From: an uncultured Bacteroidota bacterium
GTDB taxonomy: Bacteria > Bacteroidota > Bacteroidia > Chitinophagales > Chitinophagaceae
DNA: 52,351 bases
Reading direction: 5' to 3'
NCBI GenBank assembly: GCA_903906365.1
Contig: CAIVKC010000014.1
Location: forward strand, 1-52,351
A program made the translations under genes and the position numbers. The notes under the pieces are model-generated. The model was not told where the DNA came from. It searched no databases and saw only the letters and a program-made list of their open reading frames with translations. Shown one piece after another: positions 16,352 to 24,366 of the stretch (position 1 is its first letter; every line of letters starts with the position of its first letter).

Positions 16352-18490
16352 TTAAGCCTCCTCCCGTAAGGCAGTCCGCTGGTATTCCTCGGTCAATTTC
16401 CGCTGCACTTCACTGGAAACGGGTACATATTGATGAAATTGCATGTTGAATTTCGCCCTGCCCTGTGAAATGGATCGCAAGGAGGAGGAATAATCATGCA
16501 TTTCAGCCAGCGGCACCCGGGCAATAATTTTGGTGAAATGGCCTTCCGCGTCCATACCTTCCATGACTGCGCGTCTGGCCTGAAGGTCACTGATGATGCT
16601 CCCTGTGAGGTCATCGGGACAAAGTACGGTTACTGTATTGACCGGCTCCAGGATTTGAGGATCAGCCTGCTGGAATGCCTGCTTAAAGGCCATAAGACCG
16701 GCAATCTTAAAGGAAATATCATTTGAATCGACCGGATGCATTTTCCCGTCAAAGACGCTTACCCTGATATCCCTGACATAGGAACCCGTCAGAGGGCCGT
16801 TTTGCATTTTTTCCATGACCCCTTTTAAAATGGAGGGTAAAAACCGCTGATCGATGGCCCCCCCTACAATACAATTTAGGAAAACCAGCTTACCCCCCCA
16901 GGGTAAGTTATGGTCTTCCCGGCCTCGTACTGTAAGGCCTTTTGGATCTGCCATGCCTTCATACCAGGGCTCCACCTGCAGGGATACTTCCGCAAACTGA
17001 CCTGAACCCCCTGATTGCTTTTTATGCCGGTAGCTGGATTGGACAGGACGACGTATGGTTTCCCGGTAGGGTATCCTGGGTTTGGTAAATTGAACAGCCA
17101 GATTCCGGGATATATGCTCCAATTTCCATTTTATTACAGAAAGGTGCAGTTCGCCCTGGCAATGTATGATGGTCTGTTTGAGTTCCTGGGACATTTCCAC
17201 TACCACAGTGGGGTCTTCTTCCTGGACCTGATGAAGTGCTACGGCCAGTTTCTCCTCGTCTCCCTTCTGGGCTGATTCAATGGCTGTACTCATTAAAAAG
17301 GGAGGAAACACTATCGGGAATAGTTCATAATTTTTTCCCCGGGCATGCAGGGTATTATTCACATGGGTGTGCTTTAATTTAATCGTAGCGGCAATATCAC
17401 CTGCAGAAAGTTCACTCACCGGGGTCCGTTTTGCACCCTCTACGACAAATAACTGATTGAGTTTTTCAGTAACGCCGTTGGATTCATTGACCAGTTCCAT
17501 ACCCTGTCTCACAATACCCGAAAAGACTTTGAAAAAGGACATCTCCCCGATATGAGCTTCTGAAATAGTTTTATAAATAAATATGCAGGCTGGTCCGCTC
17601 GGATCGCATTTTAACAGTTCCCCTGATTTTGTCTGTTGTGGGGGCATTTCATTGGCAGCCGGGCAAACGTTATCAATAAATCCCATCAGCCGGCCGCTGC
17701 CCATATTCTTCCTGGCGCAGACACAAAACAGGGGGAACAGGTCGTGGTGGATCATGGCGTTTTTCAAGCCAAGTTTCATTTCATCTTCTTCCAATTCTCC
17801 TTTCTCAAAATATTTCTCCATCAGGGATTCGTCGTTTTCAGCAATCGCTTCAATGAGCTCTTTATGGAGCCGGTCCGCTTTCTCCCTTTCCCCTGGCGGG
17901 ATGGGCAGTTTCTCCGGCTTTCCTCCGTTTGGAGGAAATTTGTACAGGGTCATACGCAGCACATCCACAATCGAATTGAATTCCAGGCCAGGGTTAAGGG
18001 GGTACTGCACTACCACCACATTTCTACCAAAATGTTCCTTTGCCTCCCGGACCGTTTGATCAAAATCAGCCTTATCGTTGTCCAGTTTATTGACAACCAT
18101 CAGCATCGGGGTCTTGAACTTTTCGGTATATTCCCATATAATATCAGTGCCAACTTCCACCCCGAAACTGGCATTGAGTAACATGACACCTGTATCTGCT
18201 ACCCGAAGGGCAGATAACACTTCACCTGAAAAATCGTCATATCCTGGCGTATCCAGAATGTTTATTTTATAACCCCGCCATTGTGTATGTAATAATTTAG
18301 AGAATATGGAATTACCCCTTTCTTGTTCCAGTTCATAAAAATCCCCAACGGTATTCTTTTCTTCAACCGTACCTCTTTTAGTAATGAGACCGGCTTCAAA
18401 AAGCATGGATTCTGCCAGGGTGGTTTTGCCGGAACCTGCATGCCCCAAGAGGACTATATTTTTGACGTGGGAAGTGTCGAAATTAGCCAT
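16352..18490 (-). CDS. EF-G2-type elongation factor G paralogue
   Basis: With the ATG at 18490 the protein is 712 aa and starts [19 protein letters not shown]; an upstream ATG at 18520 only adds a non-conserved tail. It has the full EF-G domain order, with NKLD at 134-137 as the guanine-specificity motif, but differs from housekeeping EF-G in its GTPase site. The P-loop is GHAGSGKTT (16-24) instead of GHVDHGKTT, switch I reads RGNSI instead of RGITI, and the switch II catalytic His of DTPGHVD is Tyr84 (DTPGYDD). EF-G2 paralogues of this kind occur in Thermus and Bacteroides; in gut Bacteroides one reportedly supports translocation without GTP hydrolysis. It is probably a stress or starvation factor rather than the main fusA. 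Confidence 0.88.
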   Translation of the reverse strand: MANFDTSHVKNIVLLGHAGSGKTTLAESMLFEAGLITKRGTVEEKNTVGDFYELEQERGNSIFSKLLHTQWRGYKINILDTPGYDDFSGEVLSALRVADTGVMLLNASFGVEVGTDIIWEYTEKFKTPMLMVVNKLDNDKADFDQTVREAKEHFGRNVVVVQYPLNPGLEFNSIVDVLRMTLYKFPPNGGKPEKLPIPPGEREKADRLHKELIEAIAENDESLMEKYFEKGELEEDEMKLGLKNAMIHHDLFPLFCVCARKNMGSGRLMGFIDNVCPAANEMPPQQTKSGELLKCDPSGPACIFIYKTISEAHIGEMSFFKVFSGIVRQGMELVNESNGVTEKLNQLFVVEGAKRTPVSELSAGDIAATIKLKHTHVNNTLHARGKNYELFPIVFPPFLMSTAIESAQKGDEEKLAVALHQVQEEDPTVVVEMSQELKQTIIHCQGELHLSVIKWKLEHISRNLAVQFTKPRIPYRETIRRPVQSSYRHKKQSGGSGQFAEVSLQVEPWYEGMADPKGLTVRGREDHNLPWGGKLVFLNCIVGGAIDQRFLPSILKGVMEKMQNGPLTGSYVRDIRVSVFDGKMHPVDSNDISFKIAGLMAFKQAFQQADPQILEPVNTVTVLCPDDLTGSIISDLQARRAVMEGMDAEGHFTKIIARVPLAEMHDYSSSLRSISQGRAKFNMQFHQYVPVSSEVQRKLTEEYQRTALREEA

Positions 18491-18572
18491 GGCAATCAAT
18501 TTTGTCTTTAAGTTAAGCAAAGAAGGCAGGAATAGGAAAAGATTTTTGGCCTGAACCGCCTTCCAGATTGGT

Positions 18573-18603
18573 TTGGCTCCTAGCTAAAATTTTTTTATTT
18601 TCG
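18573..18603 (+). promoter_or_regulatory. Promoter of tRNA-Arg
   Basis: TTG (18573-18575) is followed after 20 nt by TATTTTCG (18596-18603), one base off TAnnTTTG. The element ends 10 nt before the first tRNA base, the expected spacing for a stable-RNA promoter with a very short leader. Confidence 0.5.
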
Positions 18604-18613
18604 CTGCCCATTT

Positions 18614-18687
18614 GGTCCGGTAGCTCAGTTGGATAGAGCGGCAACCTTCTAAGCTGTAGGTCATTGGTTCGAATCCAATCCGGATCA
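18614..18687 (+). tRNA. tRNA-Arg (anticodon UCU)
   Basis: All arms can be folded: acceptor GGTCCGG/CCGGATC (one G-T pair), D stem GCTC/GAGC with the AGTTGGATA loop, anticodon loop CTTCTAA giving UCU, variable loop AGGTC, T stem ATTGG/CCAAT with TTCGAAT, and discriminator A. CCA is not encoded. The anticodon stem GCAAC/GCTGT contains an A30-C40 mismatch. UCU reads the AGA/AGG arginine codons. An intrinsic terminator follows 12 nt later. Confidence 0.95.
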
Positions 18688-18698
18688 CATTCCAGTTA

Positions 18699-18735
18699 AA
18701 CAACTCATTAACATCCAATGAGTTGTTTTTGTTTT
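18699..18735 (+). terminator. Intrinsic terminator of tRNA-Arg
   Basis: AACAACTCATT pairs perfectly with AATGAGTTGTT (11 bp) around a 7-nt loop, followed directly by a T-rich tract (TTTGTTTT). It begins 11 nt after the tRNA discriminator base, as expected for a single-tRNA transcript. Confidence 0.85.
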
Positions 18736-18739
18736 AAGA

Positions 18740-19003
18740 GACTTGCAGCAAACTTTTGGCAAAAAATCCATTTCATCAATTCCTCGCTCCCTTTTAGGTT
18801 GTAAATCCTTCGTATTCAAACTTGATTTTGACACAAACTCATTTAATGGGATTCTAACTGAACCAACATTGTTTCGTTTGATATAACTCTCAAAATTCTT
18901 TAGTGAGGTATTGTATCGACCATTTCCTTACTTGTTTTGACATAGTTCCTAAATTTACTTACTAAATTGTTTTTACAATTTTGCCCAGTCTTCTAGGAGG
19001 TTA
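18740..19003 (-). pseudogene. Decayed tyrosine-recombinase (phage-type integrase) fragment
   Basis: Two overlapping minus-strand frames read like one broken protein. From about 19003 one frame gives LGKIVKNNLVSKF then RNYVKTSKEM before stopping. From 18927 another gives NGRYNTSLKNFESYIKRNN then VRIPLNEF, staying open until a stop inside the tRNA 3' end. Joined, they resemble the SAM-like core-binding domain of Bacteroidota site-specific integrases. No catalytic domain (R-H-R-Y) remains. The DNA is clearly more AT-rich than its surroundings, and tRNA 3' ends are the classical integration site of such elements. The family call is from pattern memory and only moderately secure. Confidence 0.38.
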
Positions 19004-19149
19004 ATGCATTTTATTTAATTAATATATTTGGCGACCAACGATGTGGAGTAAAAATCTAGTTCTTTAAATAGGTATTTAAACACTTTTACATAAATTCTTT
19101 AACACGCTCATGCTTTCCAAAATGAGCTTGAAAAAATTCATAAAGTCAA
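19004..19149. other. AT-rich spacer with a hairpin in the leader of the next gene
   Basis: Together with the integrase remnant this completes the roughly 460-nt gene-poor stretch after the tRNA. The only structure I see is an inverted repeat, CA-C-GCTCAT (19103-19111) with ATGAGC-T-TG (19122-19130), one mismatch, ending 20 nt before the start codon at 19150. It could be a leader hairpin, but no function can be inferred. No TAnnTTTG promoter is visible. Confidence 0.4.
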
Positions 19150-20112
19150 ATGCACATCCGCTACTCTCCCGCCGTTCTATGCCTCCTTTTATGGTTGGCC
19201 GATAGTGGGTTCGCTCAAGACCCGCCTTCCGGCGAATTAAATTGCACAATGGTTTCCGATACGATCTTAGGGCAAAGGATTCTCACTTTGCGTGACCCTT
19301 TTAATCCATATCGGGCGTTGACGAAGCTGTTTCCAGGGAAATGTTACGATCTAAGCGAGCCTAAATTCACCAACCAGCTCATTAGTTGGAAATGTCCCCG
19401 CTGTACTCCGAAAATCTACCCGGACGTCAACGAGATGGATACTTGTCGTTTTCCCGATTCCGCTGGCGTAGCCACCCGCCTCCTGCATGTCTTTTCTTAT
19501 ACCGATTCAAACGGAAGAAAAGTTAAGGTGATGAGCTTTAATCACTCCGGCTATGACCCCAATGGCATTCAGATGGGGCGATTCAGCGGGGGACTGCTGG
19601 GATTCGCGACCTTCATGCACATGGGCAGTACCTGGCAATTGGAGAAATTCCAGCCCGCGATTGCCGCCTATGGAGCATTTTCCCAAACTCCCCAACCGCA
19701 GGCGCTCGAGATAGGTCATGGGCAATATGGTTTTGTGGTTGACCACATGAACGGTGGTGCCGGCGGCCCTTTCTGGCAAAACACCTATCTGATCGCGGAA
19801 GTGGGTGGCGCTTTCCGGCAGATTCTCGTAGCCTATGGCACGGGTAGAACCGCAGGTTTCTACGGTAAAAGTTCCTGGACAGCCATCTACACCGTTATCC
19901 CAAAGGACAATTGGATTTGGTGGGATATTGTCATTAACTGCAAAGGACATTTTGTAGCGCCCGATCCGGAAGGTTTGCCCGCGGAGCTCAAAGCCAGGGT
20001 GAAAGCGGGTCAGCAGGGCGAGTTTACAATCCGCCATTTGTATGTGTATTCCGCAAAGGAAGGCTATCAGGAAAAACTGCCGGCGAAGGTGACCTTAGAA
20101 ATGAAGCGGTAG
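19150..20112 (+). CDS. Secreted protein of unknown function
   Basis: The 320-aa protein has a clear Sec signal peptide (PAVLCLLLWLADSGFAQ, cleaved near residue 23). The mature part is Gly/Trp/Tyr-rich and probably beta-strand-rich. It contains six Cys (in LNC, GKC, WKCPRC, DTC and INC) suitable for disulfides or metal binding; the CPRC pair is notable. A central Gly-rich portion has GFVVDHMNGGAGGPFWQ, and Trp clusters occur at SSWTAIY and NWIWWDI. I do not recognise the family. It follows the decayed integrase and is convergent with the GH32 gene, so it may be part of an acquired segment. Cysteine content and export suggest a stable extracytoplasmic protein, nothing more. Confidence 0.8.
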   Translation: MHIRYSPAVLCLLLWLADSGFAQDPPSGELNCTMVSDTILGQRILTLRDPFNPYRALTKLFPGKCYDLSEPKFTNQLISWKCPRCTPKIYPDVNEMDTCRFPDSAGVATRLLHVFSYTDSNGRKVKVMSFNHSGYDPNGIQMGRFSGGLLGFATFMHMGSTWQLEKFQPAIAAYGAFSQTPQPQALEIGHGQYGFVVDHMNGGAGGPFWQNTYLIAEVGGAFRQILVAYGTGRTAGFYGKSSWTAIYTVIPKDNWIWWDIVINCKGHFVAPDPEGLPAELKARVKAGQQGEFTIRHLYVYSAKEGYQEKLPAKVTLEMKR

Positions 20113-20200
20113 GTAACAGCAGCAGTTTAATAATAGCAAAATTTGTTCCAGCATATAAAAGTGAGGTCTGAAGCTGAGACAAAACAATGAATTTATTTTC

Positions 20201-21847
20201 CTATTGCCAGATAGACTGCATGGTGAATAGTTCCAGTTCCTGAATATCTGGCCCATAGACCGCTGAGTCAAATTCCAGTCCCTTATTATTGAACGAAGCA
20301 GGCAGTTGCCGCAGCAGGTAACGCTCCCCATGGTCTATGAATATTTCTGCTACTGTTTTATCAATCAGGATATCAAGAAAATGAATCCCTTCCGGGAGAT
20401 CCTTGGGTAAAAGCCTCAAAAATTCATTGCCTTGATAACGCAGCGCGCAAACTTGTCCGCTCGATAGGGCTATTTTCATCCGTACATGTACGGGCCCAGG
20501 TTTGATGGAGGAGAGCTTTTCGTTGGCCTGGATGGCACTCAACTGCTGCCAATGATAGGACTGCTGGTGCAGGGTTGCAATTTCCCGAATGGGGTTGGCC
20601 ACTAACCGGAGGCCCCGACTCGTCATTTTCAAGCTAAACTCGGTAGGAAAAAGTACCATTTGGGTAAAGGGCATCCCCGGATGGGTGATTCTCCCCCAGG
20701 CCATCTGCACGCGTCGCTGGCCAGGCATATTTTCAAAACTCTGAGCAGCATAAAGGATATCTTCATCGTTGTCATTTTTCCCTTCAGCATAAATGAGTTT
20801 CTCGGTTTCTGGTAGAAATTTTCTTCCATCAAAACTACCTATATAATATTCACTGGAACCTCCATGGAGCACCCATTTATGCAAGTCAGGATGGCCTTCT
20901 ACGGGCAACTCAAAAAAATCGGGGCATTCATAGAGGTCCTTTATATGGCTTTCCCGATTCCATTTGCGCATGTCGGTGGAGCTATAAAAGGACATACCAT
21001 CCTTTTCAAAGAGTACCATTACCCAATGATGGGAAGGTTCATGCCAAAAAACTTTGGGATCTCTGGTGTCATTAGACTCCAGTTCCCAGTTACTATCGAT
21101 AATGGGATTTTGCTGGTACCGGTGAAAGGTTTTTCCCCCATCAATGCTGTAGGCGATGCACTGCACTTGTTTAAAGGAGATTCTGTCATAGCAACAGTAG
21201 AAAAGCACCAGTGCATCCCTGCCCCAGCCACCGTCGTTTTGGTGGTCGACTACCGCCGTACCTGACCAGGGGGAGCCCAGGCTGTCCAGCATCAAGGCCG
21301 GTGCCAGTTCTTCCCAGTGCAGAAGGTCCTTACTGACAGCATGTCCCCAGTACATGAATCCGGTATTCCAGCTTAGGCCAAAAGGGAAAGCCTGCCAGAA
21401 CAGGTGGTACTGGCCCTGGAAAAATACAGGGCCATTGATATCGTTGCTCCAACCTCTTTTGACAGTAAAATGAAACTGTGGCCGGTTTTTTTCCTTATAA
21501 AGGCTGTCGAAACCATTGATTTTATCGTCCTGATAAATCCTTTCCAGGCAATACTGTTTAGCGGGGGCAACAATGCTGATCTGTTGCTGCTGAAATTCCG
21601 AGACATCAATATAGATCCAGTAAGAAATGCTGTCTTCTGCGAGCTGCACTGGAAATTCCCTGAGCAGTTTTCCCCCGGCACGCAACTCGATCAATTTCAT
21701 CCGGGCCTTCGCTCCCACAGGAATATTTAGGTAATGGTGGCTGATTTGCATCTGCCGCAGCTGCCCATAGCTATTAGAGGTAAAAAGAAGGCATAATAGA
21801 AGAAGATGCCTGCTTAATGGTGTAACCAAAAAAAAAGGACTATGCAT
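20201..21847 (-). CDS. Glycoside hydrolase family 32 (fructan/sucrose hydrolase type)
   Basis: The 548-aa enzyme has a signal peptide cleaved near SYGQ (residue 29), an N-terminal beta-domain common in Bacteroidota GH32 (about 30-112), the five-bladed propeller (about 122-430) and a C-terminal beta-sandwich. The catalytic set is complete: Asp136 as nucleophile in WSNDING (the usual motif is WMNDPNG, so Pro is replaced by Ile), Asp263 in RDPK as transition-state stabiliser and Glu307 in YECPD as acid/base. GH32 enzymes cleave beta-fructosides (levan, inulin, sucrose), and the exact substrate cannot be read here. It is last of three same-strand genes (GH172, PQQ dehydrogenase, GH32). A 9-bp inverted repeat sits in its leader. 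Confidence 0.92.
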   Translation of the reverse strand: MHSPFFLVTPLSRHLLLLCLLFTSNSYGQLRQMQISHHYLNIPVGAKARMKLIELRAGGKLLREFPVQLAEDSISYWIYIDVSEFQQQQISIVAPAKQYCLERIYQDDKINGFDSLYKEKNRPQFHFTVKRGWSNDINGPVFFQGQYHLFWQAFPFGLSWNTGFMYWGHAVSKDLLHWEELAPALMLDSLGSPWSGTAVVDHQNDGGWGRDALVLFYCCYDRISFKQVQCIAYSIDGGKTFHRYQQNPIIDSNWELESNDTRDPKVFWHEPSHHWVMVLFEKDGMSFYSSTDMRKWNRESHIKDLYECPDFFELPVEGHPDLHKWVLHGGSSEYYIGSFDGRKFLPETEKLIYAEGKNDNDEDILYAAQSFENMPGQRRVQMAWGRITHPGMPFTQMVLFPTEFSLKMTSRGLRLVANPIREIATLHQQSYHWQQLSAIQANEKLSSIKPGPVHVRMKIALSSGQVCALRYQGNEFLRLLPKDLPEGIHFLDILIDKTVAEIFIDHGERYLLRQLPASFNNKGLEFDSAVYGPDIQELELFTMQSIWQ

Positions 21848-21849
21848 GA

Positions 21850-21894
21850 TTTGGGATTGATATCATTAAAAATATTGAAAAAAAAAATCCCAAA
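21850..21894 (-). repeat. Inverted repeat in the GH32 leader
   Basis: TTTGGGATT (21850-21858) and AATCCCAAA (21886-21894) are perfect 9-bp inverted repeats separated by an AT-only-like 27-nt loop. The start-proximal arm ends 2 nt before the GH32 ATG. It could be a regulator's operator or an mRNA hairpin hiding the start. Confidence 0.5.
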
Positions 21895-22022
21895 CTGATG
21901 AAGAGACTGATTTTTCTTTATCAATACCTGTGAGAAATGTATGGCTTTATACCTAGTGTTGGCATCGTCATATACTCGCAACAGCCGCTATTATGCGTTG
22001 ATCTGGTGGTAGGAATAACCAA

Positions 22023-24197
22023 TCAATTATCCGGCAAACTAAAAGCGATATAGGTATCACTGGATTTTCCACCCCATTTCGAACCGCCGCATGCAATCAC
22101 TACATATTGTTTTCCATGAATAGAATATATAGCCGGGGTAGCCACACCGGAAGCAGGAAGATCGGTTTCCCATATTATTTTTCCGGTATTTTTTTGAATG
22201 GCCCTGAATTTACCGTCCGCTGTGGCAGCAATAAACAGAAGCCCACCAGCCGTTACAACCGGACCCCCATAATTTTCACGTCCAGTAGCTGGAATGCCCT
22301 TGTCTTTTAACTCCCTGAATTCGCCCAATGGGATTTTCCATTTGTATTCTCCTGTATTGAGGTCAATAGCACTCAAAGTGCCCCAGGGTGGCTTTATGGC
22401 AGGATAGCCTTCCTTGGTTAAAAACTTATTGTAACCCGTAAAGCCATATAGGGATTCGGGGTGCTGATCTTTTTTATCGATGGCTCCATAATAGGCCTTC
22501 GTTTGCTCGGATTTCAGGTTCAGCACGAAACTGGCCAACGCCACTTTTTGTTCCTGAGAAAGGTTATTGAAGCCAGGCATCATCCTGCGGCCCGTAGAGA
22601 GCAGTTCTAGCAGGGAAGCCTTTGTATATTTTTTTTCCGCCTTCAGTATAGAGGGATAGTCGCCTGAACCTTCCCGCTGGGGTCCATGACATCCCATACA
22701 ATAGAGGGAATACAGTTTCTTGCCGGCATCCAGGTTTGTTTTCCAGCTATTGGAAGCGGGCTTATTTTCGACCATATTGAGTACCCAAGCCATTTCATTG
22801 GCATTTACATAGAGTATACCGGTAGTGGGGTCCACTGCCGGACCGCCCCATTCCCCACCTCCGTCATAGCCGGGTAAAATGATGGTGCCTTCAACCGAGG
22901 GAGGGGTAAAGATATTTCCGGACCGATATGACTGGAACCTTCGGTGAATATCCTGGTAGGAAGAGTCACTGAGGATGTGGTTCAGTTCTGATTCGCTGAA
23001 TCTTTGGCGGACAAAGGGTGCCGGTAACACAGGTTTGGGCTGCGTTGGCCAGAGTTTTTCTTGTTGTAAAGTGGTATTGGTTGGTACGGGACTTTCCTGG
23101 ATATCAAAAAGAGGTTTGCCTGTTTGCCGGTCCAACAGGAATACAAACCCGGTTTTGGTGGTCTGCGCCACGGCATCCACCTGCCTTCCATCCCTGTTTA
23201 CAGTTACCAGGGCAGGTTGTGATGGGACATCCATATCCCATACATCATGGTGAACTGTCTGGAAATACCAGAGCAGCTTGCCTGTCAGCGCATCGAGCGC
23301 CAGCAGGCAATTACCGTATAATCCCTGGCCCCGTCTCTGACCACCGTAAAAATCATTGGTAGGGCTGCCTACAGGAGCAAATAAAATGCCCCGTTTTTCA
23401 TCCAGGCTGAATCCGGCCCAACTGTTGGTGGATCCCAGGTACCGGTAGGCTGTCGTATCCTCCCAGGTTTCAAAACCGGGTTCCCCGGGATAGGGAATGG
23501 TATGGAAAATCCATCGCTGTTTTCCAGTCCTGACGTCAAAGGCCCGGATATGTCCGGGCGTTTCCTCACCTACCAGGCCGCTTAAAAAAAACAGATCCTT
23601 ATACACCATGACCGGGGAGGTCGGCGCAACGGATACCTTATTTTCGTCTCTATCGAGTCCCTGGTTCAGATTGATTCCTCCCTGTTTACCAAAAGAGGGG
23701 ATGAGTTTGCCAGTCAATGCATCCAGTTCATAGGCTATGTGTCCGGCGGTGAATAATATACGCCTGTCATTTCCATCTTCCCAATAAGCTACCCCCCGGT
23801 TCATATTGATACTGCTGGAATGCCAGGTTTTGTTGGCCATGGAATCTGCGGGATCAAAGTGCCAGATTTCCTTTCCACTGGCAGCTTCCAGGGCAAACAA
23901 TTTTAATTTTGGGGACACTCCGTAGAGCATTCCGCCAATAATGATAGGATTACATTCCATGGGGCCAAACCGGCTGCTGTCCCCATTTTCTGAGTGATAG
24001 GTCCATGCTACTCTAAGGGTATTTACATTATTTGTATCAATCTGGCTGAGGCTGGAAAAGCGAACCGTTTCCCGCGTACCACCTGTTACCCTCCATTCCC
24101 CGTAGTCTTTTTTAAGGGTGGTGGTCTGACAGGCGCAGGACATGAGCAAAAAGGTGAAAAAGCTATTAAATCTTAGCAGGGCTGGCTTAGTCGGCAT
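22023..24197 (-). CDS. PQQ-dependent sugar/alcohol dehydrogenase with cytochrome c insert (lipoprotein)
   Basis: The 724-aa quinoprotein begins with a lipoprotein signal (FTFLLMSC, Cys20 or Cys22). Beta-propeller repeats with W-docking motifs follow (for example GKEIWHFDP, GKQRWIFHT, GKLLWYFQT, GEYKWKIPL). A c-type haem site Cys500-Met-Gly-Cys503-His504 lies between propeller blades, so electrons can pass internally from PQQH2 to haem and on to the respiratory chain. The overall build resembles membrane glucose dehydrogenase without its N-terminal membrane domain. Substrate is unproven; aldoses are likely. No PQQ synthesis genes are in the window, so the cofactor is made elsewhere or scavenged. 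Flanked by GH172 (169 nt) and GH32 (175 nt), same strand. Confidence 0.9.
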   Translation of the reverse strand: MPTKPALLRFNSFFTFLLMSCACQTTTLKKDYGEWRVTGGTRETVRFSSLSQIDTNNVNTLRVAWTYHSENGDSSRFGPMECNPIIIGGMLYGVSPKLKLFALEAASGKEIWHFDPADSMANKTWHSSSINMNRGVAYWEDGNDRRILFTAGHIAYELDALTGKLIPSFGKQGGINLNQGLDRDENKVSVAPTSPVMVYKDLFFLSGLVGEETPGHIRAFDVRTGKQRWIFHTIPYPGEPGFETWEDTTAYRYLGSTNSWAGFSLDEKRGILFAPVGSPTNDFYGGQRRGQGLYGNCLLALDALTGKLLWYFQTVHHDVWDMDVPSQPALVTVNRDGRQVDAVAQTTKTGFVFLLDRQTGKPLFDIQESPVPTNTTLQQEKLWPTQPKPVLPAPFVRQRFSESELNHILSDSSYQDIHRRFQSYRSGNIFTPPSVEGTIILPGYDGGGEWGGPAVDPTTGILYVNANEMAWVLNMVENKPASNSWKTNLDAGKKLYSLYCMGCHGPQREGSGDYPSILKAEKKYTKASLLELLSTGRRMMPGFNNLSQEQKVALASFVLNLKSEQTKAYYGAIDKKDQHPESLYGFTGYNKFLTKEGYPAIKPPWGTLSAIDLNTGEYKWKIPLGEFRELKDKGIPATGRENYGGPVVTAGGLLFIAATADGKFRAIQKNTGKIIWETDLPASGVATPAIYSIHGKQYVVIACGGSKWGGKSSDTYIAFSLPDN

Positions 24198-24366
24198 GGG
24201 TTCATTTTAAGATAATCAATCAAAAACAACAATAAACTATTATATCATTTCTCGGTCCTCCGCAATCGCAACCACCTGTAAGGTCCGGAAAACAGATTTT
24301 CCATTCATTGAGATGATGGCTCTGGATTTGTATTTGGAGATCCGGATTCTTCTTTATTATCCATGC

